Below, one piece after another: positions 1 through 9,256 of a stretch of 64,000 nt of DNA. Where the stretch lies: the NCBI RefSeq assembly GCF_028657945.1, contig NZ_CP059693.1:3844001-3908000 (forward strand), in the 5' to 3' direction. Under the pieces are notes generated by a model that was not told the origin of the DNA, searched no databases, and saw only the letters and a list, made by a program, of their open reading frames with translations. The translations under genes and the position numbers were made by a program. The DNA is from Thalassomonas haliotis (GTDB lineage: Bacteria > Pseudomonadota > Gammaproteobacteria > Enterobacterales > Alteromonadaceae). How positions within the stretch are numbered: position 1 is the first letter of the stretch; each line of letters begins with the position of its first letter.

Positions 1-810
1 CTGAGAGCGGTTGGCATAATCCCCGACCCGGAAATTGGGATGCTGTTTTAAAAAAGCAGTCATGCTGGCGATTAACTGTACCCGCTCCTGCTGCTGGCGG
101 AACCTTGCCATCAGCTCTACCAGGCGTTTTTGCACTTCCAACAGCGAGCTGGCATGATCGCTGATACTCACCTGCAACTGGCTCACCAGCAGTTTACGCA
201 GCGCGCCGTTGCTTTGTGCCAACTCGATCATTTCGTTAAAGTCAATCAGCTCAAAGCCGTCGAGCAAACGCCTTAATTGTTTTTGCGCCAGTTCATTTTC
301 CCGGATTTTATCCGCCAGGTTACTGACAAAACCAAAATCAGAGTTAAGCCGGTTCCATAAACTGGCGATAGCATCGCTGAACTGGCCGGTCATATCATGA
401 ACTTTTTCCGTCAATAACTGAAAGTGGTGTTCGCTGGCGGCATAATCCCCCCGGAACTGGGCGTCCTGGTAATGGGTGACCCGGGTGCGGATTTGATCCA
501 GCTGGCCGGCAATATCGGCATTGATTTGTCGCTTGCGCTCATCCTCGGTCAAACTGGCAATCAGGCCGTTAACGCCGGGGCGCAGACATAAGGCTTCCTG
601 CTCGTCCGGACGCCATAACAACCTGGCCTTGATCAATTTATCCAGTGCCTGCTCGGAGACTGAAGTTTCATCAAAATAACCACTGATATAGGTTTGCATC
701 AGCGGCTGGGCATATTTGCCCAGCAAGGATAAACGTTCAATGCCCAGGGCCTGTAACCGGGACTGGGGGGACTGCTTGCCATTTTTTTCGATAGGATCTT
801 TTTCGCTCAA
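1..810 (-). CDS. MksF/MukF-like condensin subunit (3' part missing at window edge)
   Basis: An open frame runs from a TTG start at 810-808 to the left edge, giving at least 270 residues and no stop in the window. No in-frame ATG or GTG lies between the upstream stop and this TTG. An AAGGG Shine-Dalgarno sits 8 bases before it. The protein starts LSEKDPIEKN and is helical and rich in Q, L and E, with segments such as LWNRLNSDFGFVSNLADKIR. It is the third gene of an operon after an SMC-like ATPase and a small MksE-like protein, which is the gene set of MukBEF/MksBEF and Wadjet JetABC complexes. By that context it should be the kleisin-type subunit bridging the ATPase heads. The assignment rests on position and helical character, not on a clear motif. 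Confidence 0.6.
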   Translation of the reverse strand, partial: MSEKDPIEKNGKQSPQSRLQALGIERLSLLGKYAQPLMQTYISGYFDETSVSEQALDKLIKARLLWRPDEQEALCLRPGVNGLIASLTEDERKRQINADIAGQLDQIRTRVTHYQDAQFRGDYAASEHHFQLLTEKVHDMTGQFSDAIASLWNRLNSDFGFVSNLADKIRENELAQKQLRRLLDGFELIDFNEMIELAQSNGALRKLLVSQLQVSISDHASSLLEVQKRLVELMARFRQQQERVQLIASMTAFLKQHPNFRVGDYANRSQ

Positions 811-843
811 AACCTTTTCCCTTAAAACTGTTTTACTTAAAGC

Positions 844-888
844 TTTTTTAAAACCTTTTTTAAAACTTTTTTAAAACTTTTTTAAAAC
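844..888. repeat. 11-bp AT-rich tandem repeat overlapping a stop codon
   Basis: Four copies of TTTTTTAAAAC lie at 844-854, 856-866, 867-877 and 878-888, with one extra C after the first. The TAA stop of the MksE-like gene (882-884, minus strand) is inside the last plus-strand unit. The array therefore grew from the end of that gene into the short spacer before the MksF-like gene. Confidence 0.9.
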
Positions 889-1502
889 AAGGATTCCTGC
901 TCGCTTTCCTGTTCCAGCGGCAGACTTTCTTCGTCTTTAATAAAACGCACCAGTTCTATCAGTTGTTCAATTTTCCCGGTGACCACATAAAATTGCCTGT
1001 CTTTATGGGGCTGGAACAAGTAACCGTTTTCTTTAAGGCGTTTAAAAATCAGTTTTAACTGGGTATCCAGGTTGTCACTGCCGGATTTGAAATAACGATC
1101 GCTGGCCAGCTGGCCCAAACGTAATCTCAGTGACTGGTTATCTTCGGTTTTAAGGATAAATTCCTGCAACTTGATGGTATCACCGGCGCTTAACGCACTG
1201 TCGCGCCCCAGGCATTCCTGTACCAGCTGCATCCATTCCAGCAGCGGCAGTAAAGACTGGATTGTTTGTTTAAACTCACGGCTTAAATGCTCCCGGGCAT
1301 CTGTGGTTAATTCCTGATAGGCGAGGAAAAAAACACTGCCATCCTGACTCTGGGCAAGACGGCGGTTAAGGGGGCGCAGGTAATGGTTAAGCTCTTCCCG
1401 GGTAACTTCGTCCTGAAGGCGGCGAAAAGCTTCTTCATCGGTCACGGCGCAAATGCTTTGTCCCGCCAGTAAACGTTCTAATAAAGGGCCGTGTTCTATC
1501 AT
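882..1502 (-). CDS. MksE/JetB-like condensin accessory subunit
   Basis: A 206-residue acidic protein. Its ATG overlaps the stop of the preceding ATPase gene by four bases (ATGA at 1502-1499), a sign of translational coupling. It has no membrane segment or catalytic motif. The sequence fits a winged-helix accessory subunit: helical blocks, then a C-terminal part with LKLIFKRLKENGYLFQP followed by a beta-like FYVVTGKIEQLIEL stretch. In MukBEF/MksBEF and Wadjet systems a protein of about this size (MukE, MksE, JetB) lies between the SMC and kleisin genes, as here. The family call is inferred from size, coupling and context; no signature residue proves it. Confidence 0.6.
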   Translation of the reverse strand: MIEHGPLLERLLAGQSICAVTDEEAFRRLQDEVTREELNHYLRPLNRRLAQSQDGSVFFLAYQELTTDAREHLSREFKQTIQSLLPLLEWMQLVQECLGRDSALSAGDTIKLQEFILKTEDNQSLRLRLGQLASDRYFKSGSDNLDTQLKLIFKRLKENGYLFQPHKDRQFYVVTGKIEQLIELVRFIKDEESLPLEQESEQESLF

Positions 1503-4500
1503 GCGTTCACCTCTGGGCTTGTGTTTGCTTGGTTTACTTGTGCCGCTTGTGCTTGCTGTTTCGATACCTGTCCGGCGCTATTTTGCGACGGCTGCTGCGA
1601 AGCAAGGCGCTCGGCAATACGACTCAGCTTAGGCTCGATACGTTGCAGGCGTTTTTTCTGCTTATCGATCAGGTACCTGTGCTTAAACAAGGTTAAAACA
1701 TCAGACTCCGGATTCGGGAAGGCGCCGACGATGGCAATTTTATTGCTGTCACAGGCGCTGAATAATTTCTCGACATTATGATACGCCAGGGTGCCGATCT
1801 CATCGATAGGCCAGTTGATAACGATATTCGCCTCCCCCCGCAATAACCGGGTAAAGGCCAATAAAAACTTACATAAGATCAGATAAGCCATACCGTGACT
1901 GGAAGACTCCAGTAACTGGCGGTCATTTTTGATCACTAAGTCTGTGCCCGCTTCATTTAAATGCAGCTCCAGCCTTAACAGGGACTCAATCGAATAACTG
2001 GCATCGCTGCGCAGCAGGTCCACCACATCCGACAGGGCATCGATATAATCATCTCCCGGCAGCTGCTTCCCGGATAAGCACCAGTCGTCGAACAAAGCGG
2101 CAAAACGTTTCAGCGGTTGCCAGAAATTAAGCTCGTCCACGGTGGAGATAATTTTCACTTCCGAGCGCTTGATGCCGTCAAGGTTTAAATCATCCGCTAC
2201 CGCCTGGGTCAGCCGCTGGCTCTGGCCGGCAATGCGGCGGTTAATGTCGCTAAAAACAGTGAAGAACTTATGCAGATCTCCGCCTATGGTTTCCCCCTGC
2301 TCCAAAATTTGTCTTTGCTGATCCGCCAATATTTTCAGCAAACCGTCAAAGACCGGCAGTTTCAAGCGCACATCACAGCCGGGTTCAAGCCGGGAAAATT
2401 CACTTTCCATCAGGCCAAGGAACTGCCCCTGGGCATCCCGGGTCAGCTGGCTTTCAAAGTCATTGAGGCGCTCCTTTAACTCGCGTGAAAGTTTGCTGCT
2501 TTGCTCCAGCCCCTGATGGGCCCGGCTCAACCTTTCACTGAGATCCCCGCCCTGGCCATCTTCAAGGGCACTTAAATCACCGCCGTGCGCTAAAGCGGTA
2601 AAATCAAGCTCCGCCAGTTTATTGACCAAAGGCTGCAATTGGCTGATAAAAGCGCTGTATTCCTGCAATAACTGCTGGGCTTGCTGGCGCTGGGACTCCA
2701 CTTCCTTTTGCCGGCTGCGATAAGCCGATTTATGCTGGTCAAGCTCAAGGCGCAATGACTCGGCATCGGATTTCAGGGCAATTTCTTTTTCCAGATAACC
2801 CGGGCGCTGCTTTTGCCATTCCTGGCTGATAAAGCTGCGATACTCCCTTAGCTCGTCCTGGCGGCCGGAAACCCGTGAAATATCCGCTTTTAAAGTTTTA
2901 ATATTCTCTTGCAGTTGCTTTAAGGTATTGGGATCTATGTCTTTTGAACTCAACTCCTGGTTAAAGGCCTGCTCCAGCTGTTTGATCTGGGTGCGGTTGC
3001 TGTCGCGCTTTTCATCCACCTGGCTCTCTAATTCGTGGATCTGCTCATTAAAAAGCTCGATTTGCTCCTGCCAGTCCGCTTTAAATTCCAGCAATTGCTC
3101 TTGGTGATCTTCTTTGAGCTTGGCCAAACTGGTTTTCTGCTGGCTGCAAATTTGCTGATGACGCTCTTTCGCCGCCGCCAACTCCTGGCGGGAGACACTT
3201 TGCCGGGCACCGATCGCCTCTTTATGCTTTTGTGCCAGGCGGCTTTTACTCTCCCGGGCATAAGCCACTTCCTGATCGGCATCATCGAGTTGGCGCTGAT
3301 TCTGCCCGGCGATGTCCTGTAACTGCTTGACCTGCTCGTGACTTGCGGTCAGGGCTTTTTCTGCCTGCTCCTGCTCTGCCCTGGCCTGCTCGACCCGGCT
3401 CTGGGCCTGCGTTAACCGCTCCTGCAGCGCCATTTCATCCTGGGCATATTCCGGGGCATCCACAGCCGCTAACGCCAGCTTAACGCCAAAAAGCCCTTCC
3501 CCGCTCTCGGGGGCGAGCTGGGGATTTAAATCACTGCGCCCGAGTAAGCCCTGGTCGATAACCTTGCCTAAAGTACTTTCCCAACCCGGCAGCTGAGTGC
3601 GTAAATAATGGCGCAAGCTGCCCTGCTCAGGATTTAACATCTGTTCAAGCTGTTGTAATTCCTGACGCGCTTTATGGTGGAAAGTCCTGCTTTGTTCCAG
3701 CACGGTTTGCGCCTTATCCTGTACCTGGCGCGCCTGTTGCCACTCCCGATGCGCCCTTTCCTTGCTTTTGCTGGCCTCACGCCACTTATCCTGGGCATAA
3801 TCAAGCCGGGTATCGGCGAGCTGACCGTCCTCCTGTTCCTGTTTGCTCGGTCCGACATTATCGATTTGCACCAGCAGGCGGGTCATGGTTTCCTGCTGCT
3901 GGTGCAATTGCTGATCAAAACCGAGTTTCAGCTCGTCGCTGCGTTTTTGATAGTCGTCATTTAGCCCCGACTGTTTATCGAGCTGACTGTTGCGGACACT
4001 TTCACGTTCGCTTTCTATTGCTTTAATTTTATTACGATTTTTCTGTGCCAAACGCTCAAGTGATTCATTGAGGGTAATTTTTTGCTGATTAAGCTGCTTT
4101 TCCAGATCGCCATATTGCTCAAGCAAGATTTGATATTGCTCCTGCTGCTGTTGCAGGTTCTCGCGCCATAACGGCAGGTTTTCATTGTCTTTTAACAGCT
4201 GGTCGATATCACCGTCGAGATAGCCGTCATATTGCTGCTGGATATTATCTAACCGGGTGGAAATCACTTCCAGTTCGGCATTAACTTCACTAAAGCGGCT
4301 GTTCAGGGTATTTTCCCGGTCATTAAACTCGGTTTTTATCCGCGACAGGGTTTGCTTGAGTTGGCCCAGATTTTGTTCGACATCGGCTTTTTGGCTGGTA
4401 TTTTCCCCGAGATCTTCATTCAGCACCGGGCGCAGCTGAAACAGTTTCAATTCAACATCATTAAGCTTTTGCGCCAACAGCTCAATTTTATCCTGCTCCG

Positions 4501-5248
4501 CCTGCAAACCTTCAAGGCGCATCGACTGGCGAATTTGCTTGATCCATTCCCGCGCCTTGGTATTTTTTACCCGGGTAGTGGGCTGCACTAAACCGTCTTC
4601 TTCAAAGATCGCCGCCAACATGGATTTGAGGGTATCCATCTTGCCTTCTTTGGCATGTACCGCACTGACCAGTTTTTCAATATGGCGCACCCTGTGGCGC
4701 GAAGACACCAGGGAATAGCGCCCCGCTAACTGGCGCAGTTTTAACGCGTCTTTGGAGTTGCCGCGGATCATGCTGACATCGTTTTGGATAATAGCCCGGT
4801 ACTCGCTGGTAGCACTGATTTTATGGGAGTAAGTAATGCCTGCCGCTTTTAACTGCTTCAGCCATAATTCCTGGCTCAGGGCGTTAACCTTGCCCTGGTT
4901 ATCCTTAACTAACAGCTGATCATGGCTAAAAGCGCCTTCGATAAGACGATAATTGACCCCTTCCTTGGCTTTGCTGGTCAGCACCACCTGGCAGATATTG
5001 CCTTCTTCACGCTGATATTCGTAAACCAGATAGCTGTTATCGCAGGGCAGGTAAAAATCGTCAAACTTCTTACGGGTTTTTGGCACCACTTTCGAGGGCA
5101 ATTCCCCGTAAAATACCGGCACCAGGCGCTGCAAGGTGGTTTTACCCGAAGCATTGGTGCCACAAATATTGGTATGGCCATCAAGGGCTAATTCAACCAC
5201 TCCGGGTAAGTGAGTATGAATAAGGATAATACGGCGCAGACTTCCCAT
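1499..5248 (-). CDS. SMC/MukB-like ATPase of a condensin-type complex
   Basis: About 1249 residues. The chosen start is the ATG at 5248, which has GAGGT upstream and gives the N-terminus MGSLRRIILIHTHLPG; a longer frame back to 5314 has no ribosome site. A Walker A motif GTNASGKT lies at residues 30-37. A very long coiled-coil region (about 240-1000, rich in Q, E, L and K) follows. Near the C-terminus are an ABC-like signature SSSHGMAYLILCKF (about 1115-1128) and a Walker B INWPIDEIG (about 1144-1152). This is the head-coil-hinge-coil-head plan of SMC, MukB, MksB and JetC proteins. It is first in an operon with MksE-like and MksF-like genes, so the order is B-E-F. A role in DNA loop extrusion or plasmid restriction is inference; no JetD-type nuclease gene is seen inside the window. 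Confidence 0.8.
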   Translation of the reverse strand: MGSLRRIILIHTHLPGVVELALDGHTNICGTNASGKTTLQRLVPVFYGELPSKVVPKTRKKFDDFYLPCDNSYLVYEYQREEGNICQVVLTSKAKEGVNYRLIEGAFSHDQLLVKDNQGKVNALSQELWLKQLKAAGITYSHKISATSEYRAIIQNDVSMIRGNSKDALKLRQLAGRYSLVSSRHRVRHIEKLVSAVHAKEGKMDTLKSMLAAIFEEDGLVQPTTRVKNTKAREWIKQIRQSMRLEGLQAEQDKIELLAQKLNDVELKLFQLRPVLNEDLGENTSQKADVEQNLGQLKQTLSRIKTEFNDRENTLNSRFSEVNAELEVISTRLDNIQQQYDGYLDGDIDQLLKDNENLPLWRENLQQQQEQYQILLEQYGDLEKQLNQQKITLNESLERLAQKNRNKIKAIESERESVRNSQLDKQSGLNDDYQKRSDELKLGFDQQLHQQQETMTRLLVQIDNVGPSKQEQEDGQLADTRLDYAQDKWREASKSKERAHREWQQARQVQDKAQTVLEQSRTFHHKARQELQQLEQMLNPEQGSLRHYLRTQLPGWESTLGKVIDQGLLGRSDLNPQLAPESGEGLFGVKLALAAVDAPEYAQDEMALQERLTQAQSRVEQARAEQEQAEKALTASHEQVKQLQDIAGQNQRQLDDADQEVAYARESKSRLAQKHKEAIGARQSVSRQELAAAKERHQQICSQQKTSLAKLKEDHQEQLLEFKADWQEQIELFNEQIHELESQVDEKRDSNRTQIKQLEQAFNQELSSKDIDPNTLKQLQENIKTLKADISRVSGRQDELREYRSFISQEWQKQRPGYLEKEIALKSDAESLRLELDQHKSAYRSRQKEVESQRQQAQQLLQEYSAFISQLQPLVNKLAELDFTALAHGGDLSALEDGQGGDLSERLSRAHQGLEQSSKLSRELKERLNDFESQLTRDAQGQFLGLMESEFSRLEPGCDVRLKLPVFDGLLKILADQQRQILEQGETIGGDLHKFFTVFSDINRRIAGQSQRLTQAVADDLNLDGIKRSEVKIISTVDELNFWQPLKRFAALFDDWCLSGKQLPGDDYIDALSDVVDLLRSDASYSIESLLRLELHLNEAGTDLVIKNDRQLLESSSHGMAYLILCKFLLAFTRLLRGEANIVINWPIDEIGTLAYHNVEKLFSACDSNKIAIVGAFPNPESDVLTLFKHRYLIDKQKKRLQRIEPKLSRIAERLASQQPSQNSAGQVSKQQAQAAQVNQANTSPEVNA

Positions 5249-5463
5249 GAAGACCTCAAGATAAGAGCAAAGACAATAAAACGCACATCTTATAGATAAA
5301 TAAACACAAAACAAGTTAGCTGAAAAAATTTTTTAGCCAAGGGCGGCGATTGCCTTATTTAGCAGCAGCAAGCGGTGAAAAAAGACCAGTTTAAGGTGAG
5401 AAAATAGCCGGTTCAGCCAGCGGTAAACTGAGTTATCATCACAAGGGCAAATGACGAAGGCAA

Positions 5464-5916
5464 TTACAAATCCAGGCGCATATTCACTTCGGTAATACCG
5501 TAGCCGTTTTTTTGATAAAAACGGATCGCGTCCTGATTAAAGCCAAAAACATGCAGCCAGACCGAGGGACAATTTAGCTCTTTGGCCTTCTCTTTAATCC
5601 AGGCCATGGCCTGGCTGCCGTATCCCTGGCCGCGACAGGCTTGATAAAGATAAATATCAAAAAGACATAAATAGGTGGCATTGAAGTCCTTCAGCCACAG
5701 ATGTCCCAGTACTTGCTCGCCATCAAGCAGCACATAAAAATAATTGCCCGGGGTCTTTGCCCCCTGGGGCAAATCATCGACGGTATGTTTTTTTGCCAGC
5801 TCGCGCGCCGTTTCCAGGGGAATATTATGGGCCCGGGCAATTCCCTCGGGGTAGGTTTTACTGACCAGATCCATATGGGCCTGATACTGGGATGCGGATG
5901 CTGCTTGTATTTTCAT
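5464..5916 (-). CDS. GNAT family N-acetyltransferase
   Basis: A 150-residue single-domain protein. The acetyl-CoA pyrophosphate-binding motif of the GNAT fold is visible as CRGQGYGSQAM near residue 95 (pattern R/Q-x-x-G-x-G/A). It is followed by the usual C-terminal strand and helix FGFNQDAIRFYQKNGYG. The ATG at 5916 has a GGACGG-like site upstream. The acceptor substrate cannot be told. It lies between the condensin-like operon and the rhomboid gene, all on the minus strand, but gaps of about 150-215 bases make a shared transcript uncertain. Confidence 0.88.
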   Translation of the reverse strand: MKIQAASASQYQAHMDLVSKTYPEGIARAHNIPLETARELAKKHTVDDLPQGAKTPGNYFYVLLDGEQVLGHLWLKDFNATYLCLFDIYLYQACRGQGYGSQAMAWIKEKAKELNCPSVWLHVFGFNQDAIRFYQKNGYGITEVNMRLDL

Positions 5917-6063
5917 CTAACCGTCCTGCGTCGCCGTTTTTACTAAAAGAGATGCTGCTACAAATTTTTGCTAGCAAATAAGGCAAGAGTAGCAATATCC
6001 GAAGCAGAAATCCCGGATAAAATAACCTGGCCATCAACCATGCCCCGAAAGCGCAGCCCCCGT

Positions 6064-6813
6064 TTATTCTTTTGAAGAAGCTTGCCGGGAGTTATCCTGC
6101 TTGTGCTCTGGCCAGGGAAGCTCTCCTGGTCTGTCTTGCCGGGCATCTTTGCCGGTTTGTGGCGCTTGCTGCCAGAGATCTCCTATCAAGTCATCATCGG
6201 CTGCCGGGCTGTTTTCATCTTCATGCTGCCAATCATACTGTTTAGCTACCGGCTTGGGATCCAAAGCACGGAATGCGACGGCGCACAAGGCGCCTGATAA
6301 AGCACCAAAAAAGTGATATTCAAAGGAAATTTCCCGCGCCTGGGGGAAAATGGTAAATATCATGCCGCCGTACATATAAAAAGCCAGCATCAACAAGGCA
6401 ACAGAGCGTTTATCCCGCCTGAGGATGCCGCCAATAAAGAGGTAAAAAAACATGCCGTGGGCAATACCGCTGGCGCCTATATGGTAGCTGGGGCGACCGA
6501 GAAGCCACACCGCCAGCCCGGAGAGCAGCCAAATCAAAGTTAACACCCTGACCCGGGATTTAGGATAACCGTACCACAAGGTACTGGTCAGAATAAGTAC
6601 CGGCAAGGTATTGCTGATCAAGTGCTCCCATGAGCCATGGATAAGGGGCGCAAAGACAATGCCGGCCAGATCAGGCCAAGATAAGGGATAAACCCCGAGA
6701 GAAACCAGGCTCCAGCCAAAAAAGGACTCGCACAATTTGATCCACCATAATACCAGGGTAAATAAGGCGCCAACGAATATGCTGTATTGCAGGTTGTTTT
6801 GCTCACGGTTCAT
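6064..6813 (-). CDS. Rhomboid family intramembrane serine protease
   Basis: A 249-residue membrane protein with about six hydrophobic segments in the first 190 residues and a soluble acidic C-terminal tail. Rhomboid hallmarks are present: HGSWEHLISN (the H-x3-H-x3-N element), the catalytic serine motif GASG in HIGASGIAHG, and the partner histidine in FEYHFFGALSGA. It would cleave membrane proteins within the lipid bilayer; the substrate is unknown. It follows the signalling cluster on the same strand, 102 bases after the receiver gene. The charged tail of about 60 residues after the last membrane segment (rich in D, Q and K) is not part of the catalytic core. Confidence 0.92.
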   Translation of the reverse strand: MNREQNNLQYSIFVGALFTLVLWWIKLCESFFGWSLVSLGVYPLSWPDLAGIVFAPLIHGSWEHLISNTLPVLILTSTLWYGYPKSRVRVLTLIWLLSGLAVWLLGRPSYHIGASGIAHGMFFYLFIGGILRRDKRSVALLMLAFYMYGGMIFTIFPQAREISFEYHFFGALSGALCAVAFRALDPKPVAKQYDWQHEDENSPAADDDLIGDLWQQAPQTGKDARQDRPGELPWPEHKQDNSRQASSKE

Positions 6814-6915
6814 AAAGTAAACATTGGGACACAGGGGGAACTTGTCAAGCGTTCAGCCATTATTACCTGATTGTCGCCCAGGCTCTTCAGCGGCTAAAAA
6901 CCAAGAAAAGCTGGC

Positions 6916-7338
6916 TCAAATAGGAGCATGTACTATTTTCCAATAACTGTCGAGCATATCGATACAGTCACTGAAGTTAGCTCCGGCTTCACTTTTAACA
7001 AAGTAGCCGGCAACATGATGATCATAGCTTTGCATAATATCTAACTCGTCTCGTGAAGTGGTTAAAATAAAAACAACACTGTCGGCCAGGGCATCATCTT
7101 GCCTGAGCTCAGTGAGAAATTCTAAACCATTCATTCTCGGCATTTGAATATCAAGCAAAATGGTATAGGGCCTGGCCACTAAGCCCTTCCTGAGCATCTC
7201 CAGCGCCTGCACCCCGTCGTAGGCGCGCAGGAGCCGATTGGCAATTTTTTGTTTGTGCAGGCTACGTTCAAGGGCCATGGCATCAATATCATCATCCTCG
7301 ATTAAAAATAATGTCACTTCTCTGCTATGATTCTGCAT
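6916..7338 (-). CDS. Stand-alone receiver (Rcp1-like response regulator)
   Basis: A 140-residue receiver domain with no output domain. The acidic pocket is IEDDD near residues 13-17, the phospho-acceptor is Asp63 in LLDIQMPRMNG, and the conserved Thr and Lys are in LTTS and FVKSE. The ATG at 7338 was chosen because it starts the domain cleanly; a longer frame would run into the kinase gene. It begins 37 bases after the histidine kinase stop, so the two very likely share an mRNA and form a phosphotransfer pair. Small receivers of this kind often accompany kinases with the EEFSYVASHDLKSPL type phosphorylation box. Confidence 0.9.
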   Translation of the reverse strand: MQNHSREVTLFLIEDDDIDAMALERSLHKQKIANRLLRAYDGVQALEMLRKGLVARPYTILLDIQMPRMNGLEFLTELRQDDALADSVVFILTTSRDELDIMQSYDHHVAGYFVKSEAGANFSDCIDMLDSYWKIVHAPI

Positions 7339-7375
7339 CAAGTTTTTCCCAAAACACAAACACGTTGACCTCCGC

Positions 7376-9169
7376 TCAATCCAAAAGTTTTTCCATCGGC
7401 CATAATATAACAATGCCGGTGCCCCTGCCCCCGTCAGACTCTATGGTTAACTGGCCCCCCTGGTGCTCGGCAAACTTATTGACCATGGCCAGGCCCATAC
7501 CGCTGCCTTCCACCTGATCCCTGGGTCTGAGGGTCTGAAACATTTCCATCGCTTTTTTATGTAACGGCGGCGGAATACCGGGTCCGTCATCCTGAATCCG
7601 GAACTGATGAAAACCCGTTTTTTTCTGATAACTGACAGTAATTTTTCCTGTAGCTCTATCATGATGTTTTATCGCATTGGAAATAAGGTTTCTCATCACA
7701 AAGTCAAACGGGATCCGGGCAATCTTAATGCTGATATCCGGGGCGGAGCAGGAAAAACCGTCGGGCGCATCGAGGAAAGTAAAGATTTCAGCCGACATCT
7801 CCCTGAGGTTAACATCTTCATTATCATAAATCTGGCTGCCGATGCGGGCATAAGCCAGCAGATCATTAAGCAGGGTCATCATACGTTCACTGCGCTGTTT
7901 CAGTAACTTCAAATGTCCCCTGGAACTGTCGGGAAGAAATTCAATACAGTCCTCTTCAAGCCAACCCACAAGCTGCTTAATGGCATTTAACGGAGATTTA
8001 AGATCGTGGGAGGCAACATAGGAAAACTCCTCAAGATCCCGGTTGGACTTCTCCAGGTTACGGGTTTTTGTTTCCAGCTCTGCGGTCATCTGATCGGCGT
8101 AAAATAATGCCGTGCGGTTCGCCCGGGATAAGAAAATAAACAGGCCCAGCAACAAACTATCTATGATAAGGCCACCGATTAAAATAAAATTGGGCTGGCT
8201 GTTGTCCACCGCCTGGCGAAAATTTAAGTTGGAGCGGATATCAAAATGCCACTGCCGCCCGTACATAGGCACAATGGTTTTTTTCTTGAACATAGGCTCG
8301 GGATCGCTTTGACTGTCGTAGTAAAGCTCTTCGCTGTTATCTGTAATACGCACTGCTACATATCGTTTATGCTCCGCCAGCGTACCCTGCATCAGCTTGC
8401 TCATAATAAAAGGGGCATAGGTCACCCCCTTGATATACTGTTGCCGCGCAGCAAGAGTAGTCGGCTTTCTGGCATTGAGGTAAAAAGGAGTGTAAAAAAG
8501 AAATCCCGGGGTTTGTCTGGCATCCTGTACTAAGGTAATAGGGCCGGTTAATTGTGCCTCTCCGCTGTCCCGGGCTTTGATAATAGAGGCATAACGGTTC
8601 CTTTCAAATGCCATATCAAGCCCCACCGCTTTACGGTTCGGCCGCTCGGGTTCGATGTAAGTGACCGGCCAGAACTCTTGTTTGTTGTGCTCCGGAAAAA
8701 TCTGATAGCCGGGACGGCTTTGCCGTATTTTTTGCAAATAGGCTGCTAATTGATGGGGTTGAATATTAAAAATAACTCCGATGCCATTAATGCCGGGGTA
8801 GGTTTTTTCTATATGCAGGCTGTTGGCATAGGCTGACCATTGCTGATGTGAAATTTCACTGCCGTTAGAGTCAATCAGGGATACGCCTCCCCATAGGGCA
8901 TTTTCATAGAGCTCCATGCGCTCTTTGATCAATTCTATGGTTTGCTGGGCTTCACGGTCAAATTGTTGCTCAACTTTTTGCAATACCTGCTGCTTTGAAA
9001 AGTACCAGGCCCCCAGGGTTAACAGAATCGACAGCGCCACAACCAGATAGTGTACCCAATGTAAATTTCCTGCCTGCTCCAGTTTTTTTCTTTGATCGAT
9101 CGCGCCAGGTTGCTTTTGACAGCCGATATCACCGGCTGCATGCTGCATCTCTTGCAAAGCTTTATCCAT
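7376..9169 (-). CDS. CHASE-domain membrane sensor histidine kinase
   Basis: About 597 residues from the ATG at 9169, preceded by AGGGA at good spacing; a GTG 15 bases upstream is the alternative. One membrane helix near residues 38-57 and another near 328-348 enclose a large periplasmic part carrying a CHASE-type ligand-binding region (about 90-265, including GINGIGVIFN and FWPVTYIEPE). The cytoplasmic kinase follows: coiled linker, phospho-acceptor His388 in SYVASHDLKSPL, N-box NLISNAIKHH, G1 DDGPGIPP and G2 GSGMGLAMV. It probably autophosphorylates on an extracellular cue and passes phosphate to the adjacent receiver and/or the upstream REC-GGDEF-EAL protein. The ligand is unknown. Confidence 0.92.
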   Translation of the reverse strand: MDKALQEMQHAAGDIGCQKQPGAIDQRKKLEQAGNLHWVHYLVVALSILLTLGAWYFSKQQVLQKVEQQFDREAQQTIELIKERMELYENALWGGVSLIDSNGSEISHQQWSAYANSLHIEKTYPGINGIGVIFNIQPHQLAAYLQKIRQSRPGYQIFPEHNKQEFWPVTYIEPERPNRKAVGLDMAFERNRYASIIKARDSGEAQLTGPITLVQDARQTPGFLFYTPFYLNARKPTTLAARQQYIKGVTYAPFIMSKLMQGTLAEHKRYVAVRITDNSEELYYDSQSDPEPMFKKKTIVPMYGRQWHFDIRSNLNFRQAVDNSQPNFILIGGLIIDSLLLGLFIFLSRANRTALFYADQMTAELETKTRNLEKSNRDLEEFSYVASHDLKSPLNAIKQLVGWLEEDCIEFLPDSSRGHLKLLKQRSERMMTLLNDLLAYARIGSQIYDNEDVNLREMSAEIFTFLDAPDGFSCSAPDISIKIARIPFDFVMRNLISNAIKHHDRATGKITVSYQKKTGFHQFRIQDDGPGIPPPLHKKAMEMFQTLRPRDQVEGSGMGLAMVNKFAEHQGGQLTIESDGGRGTGIVILWPMEKLLD

Positions 9170-9256
9170 ATGCTTTCCCTGCACTCCGCACTTATTTATA
9201 GCTAAGGCATACTGCCTGATCCGTGTCGCTCCCTGACGATTAACCTTAAACCTTTC

